This document shows positions 5,456 through 6,905 of a stretch of 6,905 nucleotides of DNA, piece by piece. The notes under the pieces were generated by a model. It was not told the DNA's origin. It saw nothing but the letters and a program-made list of their open reading frames with translations, and searched no databases. How positions within the stretch are numbered: position 1 is the stretch's first letter; the number at the start of each line of letters is the position of its first letter. The stretch spans positions 1 through 6,905 of the forward strand of contig WQUH01000072.1 in assembly GCA_009782165.1 (NCBI GenBank). The letters run 5' to 3'. A program made the translations under genes and the position numbers. The stretch is from Pseudomonadota bacterium (GTDB lineage: Bacteria > Desulfobacterota > Desulfobulbia > Desulfobulbales > Desulfobulbaceae).

Positions 5456-6241
5456 TTACTGCAACATCTTTTCTTTCTCGTCGTCGGTGAAGAGCTCTCC
5501 CAGGTCGACATCGAACTTGTCGAGGGCGGTGCCTGTTTTTACCGAGGGAAGCAGGCGTTTGCCGGTGGCGCTGCCGCTGACCGGCTTGGCCGGGACATCG
5601 AGGTTCAGGCCGCTGGTGTTGAGATCCTCGAGGCGGCCTGTCGGAGGTTTTCCGGCTGAAGGTTGCGGCGCGGAGGGCGGCGTAACGGCAAGCGAGGCCA
5701 CGGGTTCCAGATCGGCCATTGCCGCCGGTTGTTTGGTGCGGACGGAGGCGGCTTGGCCCCCGGCGGGCGGCGCCAAATCAGAGATGTCGAGTTCGCTGAA
5801 ATCCATGGAGGGCAGGGCGGGCTGGGGCGCTTCCGCGAACGTCCCTTCTTCGGCAGCGAACGCCGCGCGGGCCGGCGCCTCGGCAACAGCCTCCTCCTTC
5901 GGCTCCGTTTCCTCGTCAAAGCCCGCAAACTCTATTTCGTACCGCTCGGGTTCCGGGGGCGGCGTTGGTTCCTCGTCAGGCGTTGCTGTCGCCTCGCCCA
6001 CCTCTTCCATGGCAAAGATGACTTCACTCGCGGGCTCCGGGGAGAACTCCTGCTCTTCGGTTTGCCGCTCGGCAAGCGGAGCGGCCTCTTCCTTGGCCAT
6101 CCCAATGGTCAGGAACTGGGGGGCGGCGACGTCATACGCCGTGCCTTTGACCGCGGCTACAGTACTGCCGAGGGATTTGTGGCATTTCTTGCATGTTTCC
6201 AGGTGATCGAAGGAAATATAACCGCATTTCGGACAACGCAT
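5456..6241 (-). CDS. zinc-ribbon protein with long acidic disordered region
   Basis: The protein has 261 residues. Residues 3-20 form a zinc ribbon, C3-P-K-C6 ... C17-K-K-C20, preceded only by Met-Arg. The remainder is rich in Glu, Ala and Pro and predicted disordered (for example 85-100, dense in Pro and Glu), with no membrane segment. Short acidic-hydrophobic motifs recur: YEIEFAGFDEE (101-111), MDFSELDISDL (146-156), LEDLNTSGLNLD (204-215) and FDVDLGELF (243-251). They look like docking motifs for a partner protein. The ATG at 6241 has AAGG eight bases upstream and the ribbon starts at once, so the start is firm. A sigma70 promoter lies about 75 bases upstream, and tRNA-Phe follows. Function is unknown; a regulatory or scaffolding role is inference. 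Confidence 0.9.
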   Translation of the reverse strand: MRCPKCGYISFDHLETCKKCHKSLGSTVAAVKGTAYDVAAPQFLTIGMAKEEAAPLAERQTEEQEFSPEPASEVIFAMEEVGEATATPDEEPTPPPEPERYEIEFAGFDEETEPKEEAVAEAPARAAFAAEEGTFAEAPQPALPSMDFSELDISDLAPPAGGQAASVRTKQPAAMADLEPVASLAVTPPSAPQPSAGKPPTGRLEDLNTSGLNLDVPAKPVSGSATGKRLLPSVKTGTALDKFDVDLGELFTDDEKEKMLQ

Positions 6242-6281
6242 AATTTTCGCCTTATCGAAAAAAAGTCAAACAGGAACGGGA

Positions 6282-6317
6282 GGGTGCACGACATGGCAGC
6301 ACTGCATCGTTGCACCC
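6282..6317. repeat. inverted repeat over the predicted transcription start of the zinc-ribbon gene
   Basis: GGGTGCA (6282-6288) and TGCACCC (6311-6317) are perfect inverted copies; CGA/TCG extends the pairing inward past one unpaired base. The right arm abuts the -10 element at 6318-6323 and covers the expected start near 6311. It could be an operator or a 5'-end mRNA hairpin. Confidence 0.45.
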
Positions 6318-6347
6318 ATTATCGCACAAGAGGAAAGAAAAAATCAA
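6318..6347 (-). promoter_or_regulatory. sigma70-type promoter of the zinc-ribbon gene
   Basis: Read on the minus strand, TTGATT (6347-6342, 4 of 6) is followed by an 18-base spacer and GATAAT (6323-6318, 5 of 6). The predicted start near 6311 gives a leader of about 70 bases to the ATG at 6241. Phased A/T tracts lie directly upstream. Confidence 0.7.
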
Positions 6348-6357
6348 GATATGAACC

Positions 6358-6382
6358 AAAAATATCGCAAAAACTGCAAAAA
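6358..6382. promoter_or_regulatory. phased A-tracts upstream of the zinc-ribbon promoter
   Basis: Five-A runs are centred at about 6360, 6371 and 6380, with a further six-A run at 6338-6343 inside the promoter, giving steps near 20, 11 and 9 bases. Tracts spaced near the helical repeat bend DNA. Placed just upstream of the -35 they may act as an UP-like or curved activator region. Confidence 0.45.
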
Positions 6383-6468
6383 TCCCGCGCCGTCGATCAG
6401 ACCGTCTCATACCAGCCCAGGCGAGGGAAGGCCGCCGCCGCGGCCCGGCCGCCCCGCTGGAGACGGGA

Positions 6469-6905
6469 TCAACCGCCTCGGCCGAACCGCTCGAAGCTGA
6501 CCTGGTTGAACCGGAGGGAGGAGCGGGGATGACCGCTCTTGCTGTCCGCCGGGTGGCCGATCCCGATGATGGCCAGAACCATCATGCCTTCGGGCAGGCC
6601 GAGCAGGTCGGCGAGGAAGGCTTGCGCATCGCTTCCGTCGCCGCGTTGCCGCAGGCGGATCTGCACCCAGCAACTGCCCAGGCCGAGGTCGGCGGCCTCG
6701 AGGTGGATCAGCGTGGCGGCGATGGCGGCATCCTCCACCCAGACATCGCTTTTGGCCGGATCGGCGCAGACCACGATCGCCAGCGGCGCGTCGTGGAGAA
6801 AGGCGGCGCCGTGGGCCTTGGCCGCTGCCAGTTGGCGCAGCGTCTCCCGGTCGGCGACCACGATCAGCTCCCAGGGGTTGTTGCCCTTGGACGAGGGCGC
6901 GCGCA
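6469..6905 (-). CDS. nitroreductase-family FMN protein (5' end beyond window)
   Basis: The frame is open to the right edge and ends at TGA (complement of 6469-6471), with 144 residues visible. The visible start ARPSSKGNNPWELIVV matches the FMN-contacting PSSxGNxPWxF motif found near residue 30-40 of nitroreductases. The helix VEDAAIAATLIHLEAADLG and SCWVQI follow, then LPEGMMVLAIIGIGHPAD and the C-terminal FNQVSFERF. These enzymes use NAD(P)H and FMN to reduce nitro, quinone or related substrates; the substrate here cannot be told. Roughly 30 N-terminal residues are missing. A GTG at 6861 is an internal Val codon, not the start. The gene points toward the zinc-ribbon gene on the same strand, but the 227-base gap with its own promoter suggests separate transcription. 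Confidence 0.95.
   Translation of the reverse strand, partial: RAPSSKGNNPWELIVVADRETLRQLAAAKAHGAAFLHDAPLAIVVCADPAKSDVWVEDAAIAATLIHLEAADLGLGSCWVQIRLRQRGDGSDAQAFLADLLGLPEGMMVLAIIGIGHPADSKSGHPRSSLRFNQVSFERFGRGG

Noticed and set aside
6430..6445. GGCCGC/GCGGCC hairpin as terminator of the nitroreductase gene
   Set aside because: The stem is perfect but short and no T tract follows in the direction of transcription; it is probably a by-product of the GC-rich repeat.
5487..6532. Long + strand frames over the zinc-ribbon gene
   Set aside because: Ser/Gly/Arg-rich products that mirror the Glu/Ala/Pro-rich gene on the other strand; the promoter and zinc ribbon support the minus strand.

Overview
The window looks like chromosomal DNA from a GC-rich, probably Desulfuromonadales/Geobacter-like bacterium. 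This is an inference from gene content: a PflX-type radical SAM protein, a cNMP-binding/DUF4388 regulator, and a zinc-ribbon protein with a long acidic tail. No rRNA or other strong taxonomic marker is present.

Left part (1-3293, mostly + strand). The edge (1-206) is ambiguous and holds at most a gene fragment. A candidate promoter at 179-207 and a leader hairpin at 245-271 precede a probable two-gene operon. This consists of a small acidic helical protein of unknown function (304-678) and, 27 bases later, a PflX/COG1313-type radical SAM Fe-S protein (706-1647). A second candidate promoter (1717-1744) precedes a small three-helix membrane protein (1813-2151). This is followed by a 356-residue regulator (2223-3293) that joins a Cys-containing N-terminal domain, a cyclic-nucleotide-binding fold lacking the usual phosphate-binding Arg, and a DUF4388 domain.

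Middle part (3294-5343). A strong convergent hairpin terminator (3428-3465) closes the + strand block. Next, on the - strand, is an AT-richer gene for an archaeal-type STAND/AAA ATPase fused to a DUF234 nuclease-like domain (3590-4981). A 31-bp inverted repeat (5055-5085) lies just upstream of it. Beyond that is a second hairpin (5301-5332), strikingly similar to the first, which serves as the 3' terminator of tRNA-Phe. The ATPase gene is therefore a single-gene block of different composition, on the 3' side of a tRNA gene, bracketed by two related hairpins. This is the most island-like part of the window.

Right part (5344-6905, - strand). tRNA-Phe (GAA) lies just downstream of a gene for a zinc-ribbon protein with a long disordered acidic region (5456-6241). 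That gene has a good sigma70-type promoter (6318-6347), phased A-tracts upstream of it, and an inverted repeat over the likely transcription start. The window ends inside a nitroreductase-family flavoprotein gene whose N-terminus lies beyond the right edge.

I see no CRISPR array, no complete insertion sequence and no rRNA. The most unusual items are the ATPase-nuclease block with its paired hairpins and upstream palindrome, and the three-domain regulator.
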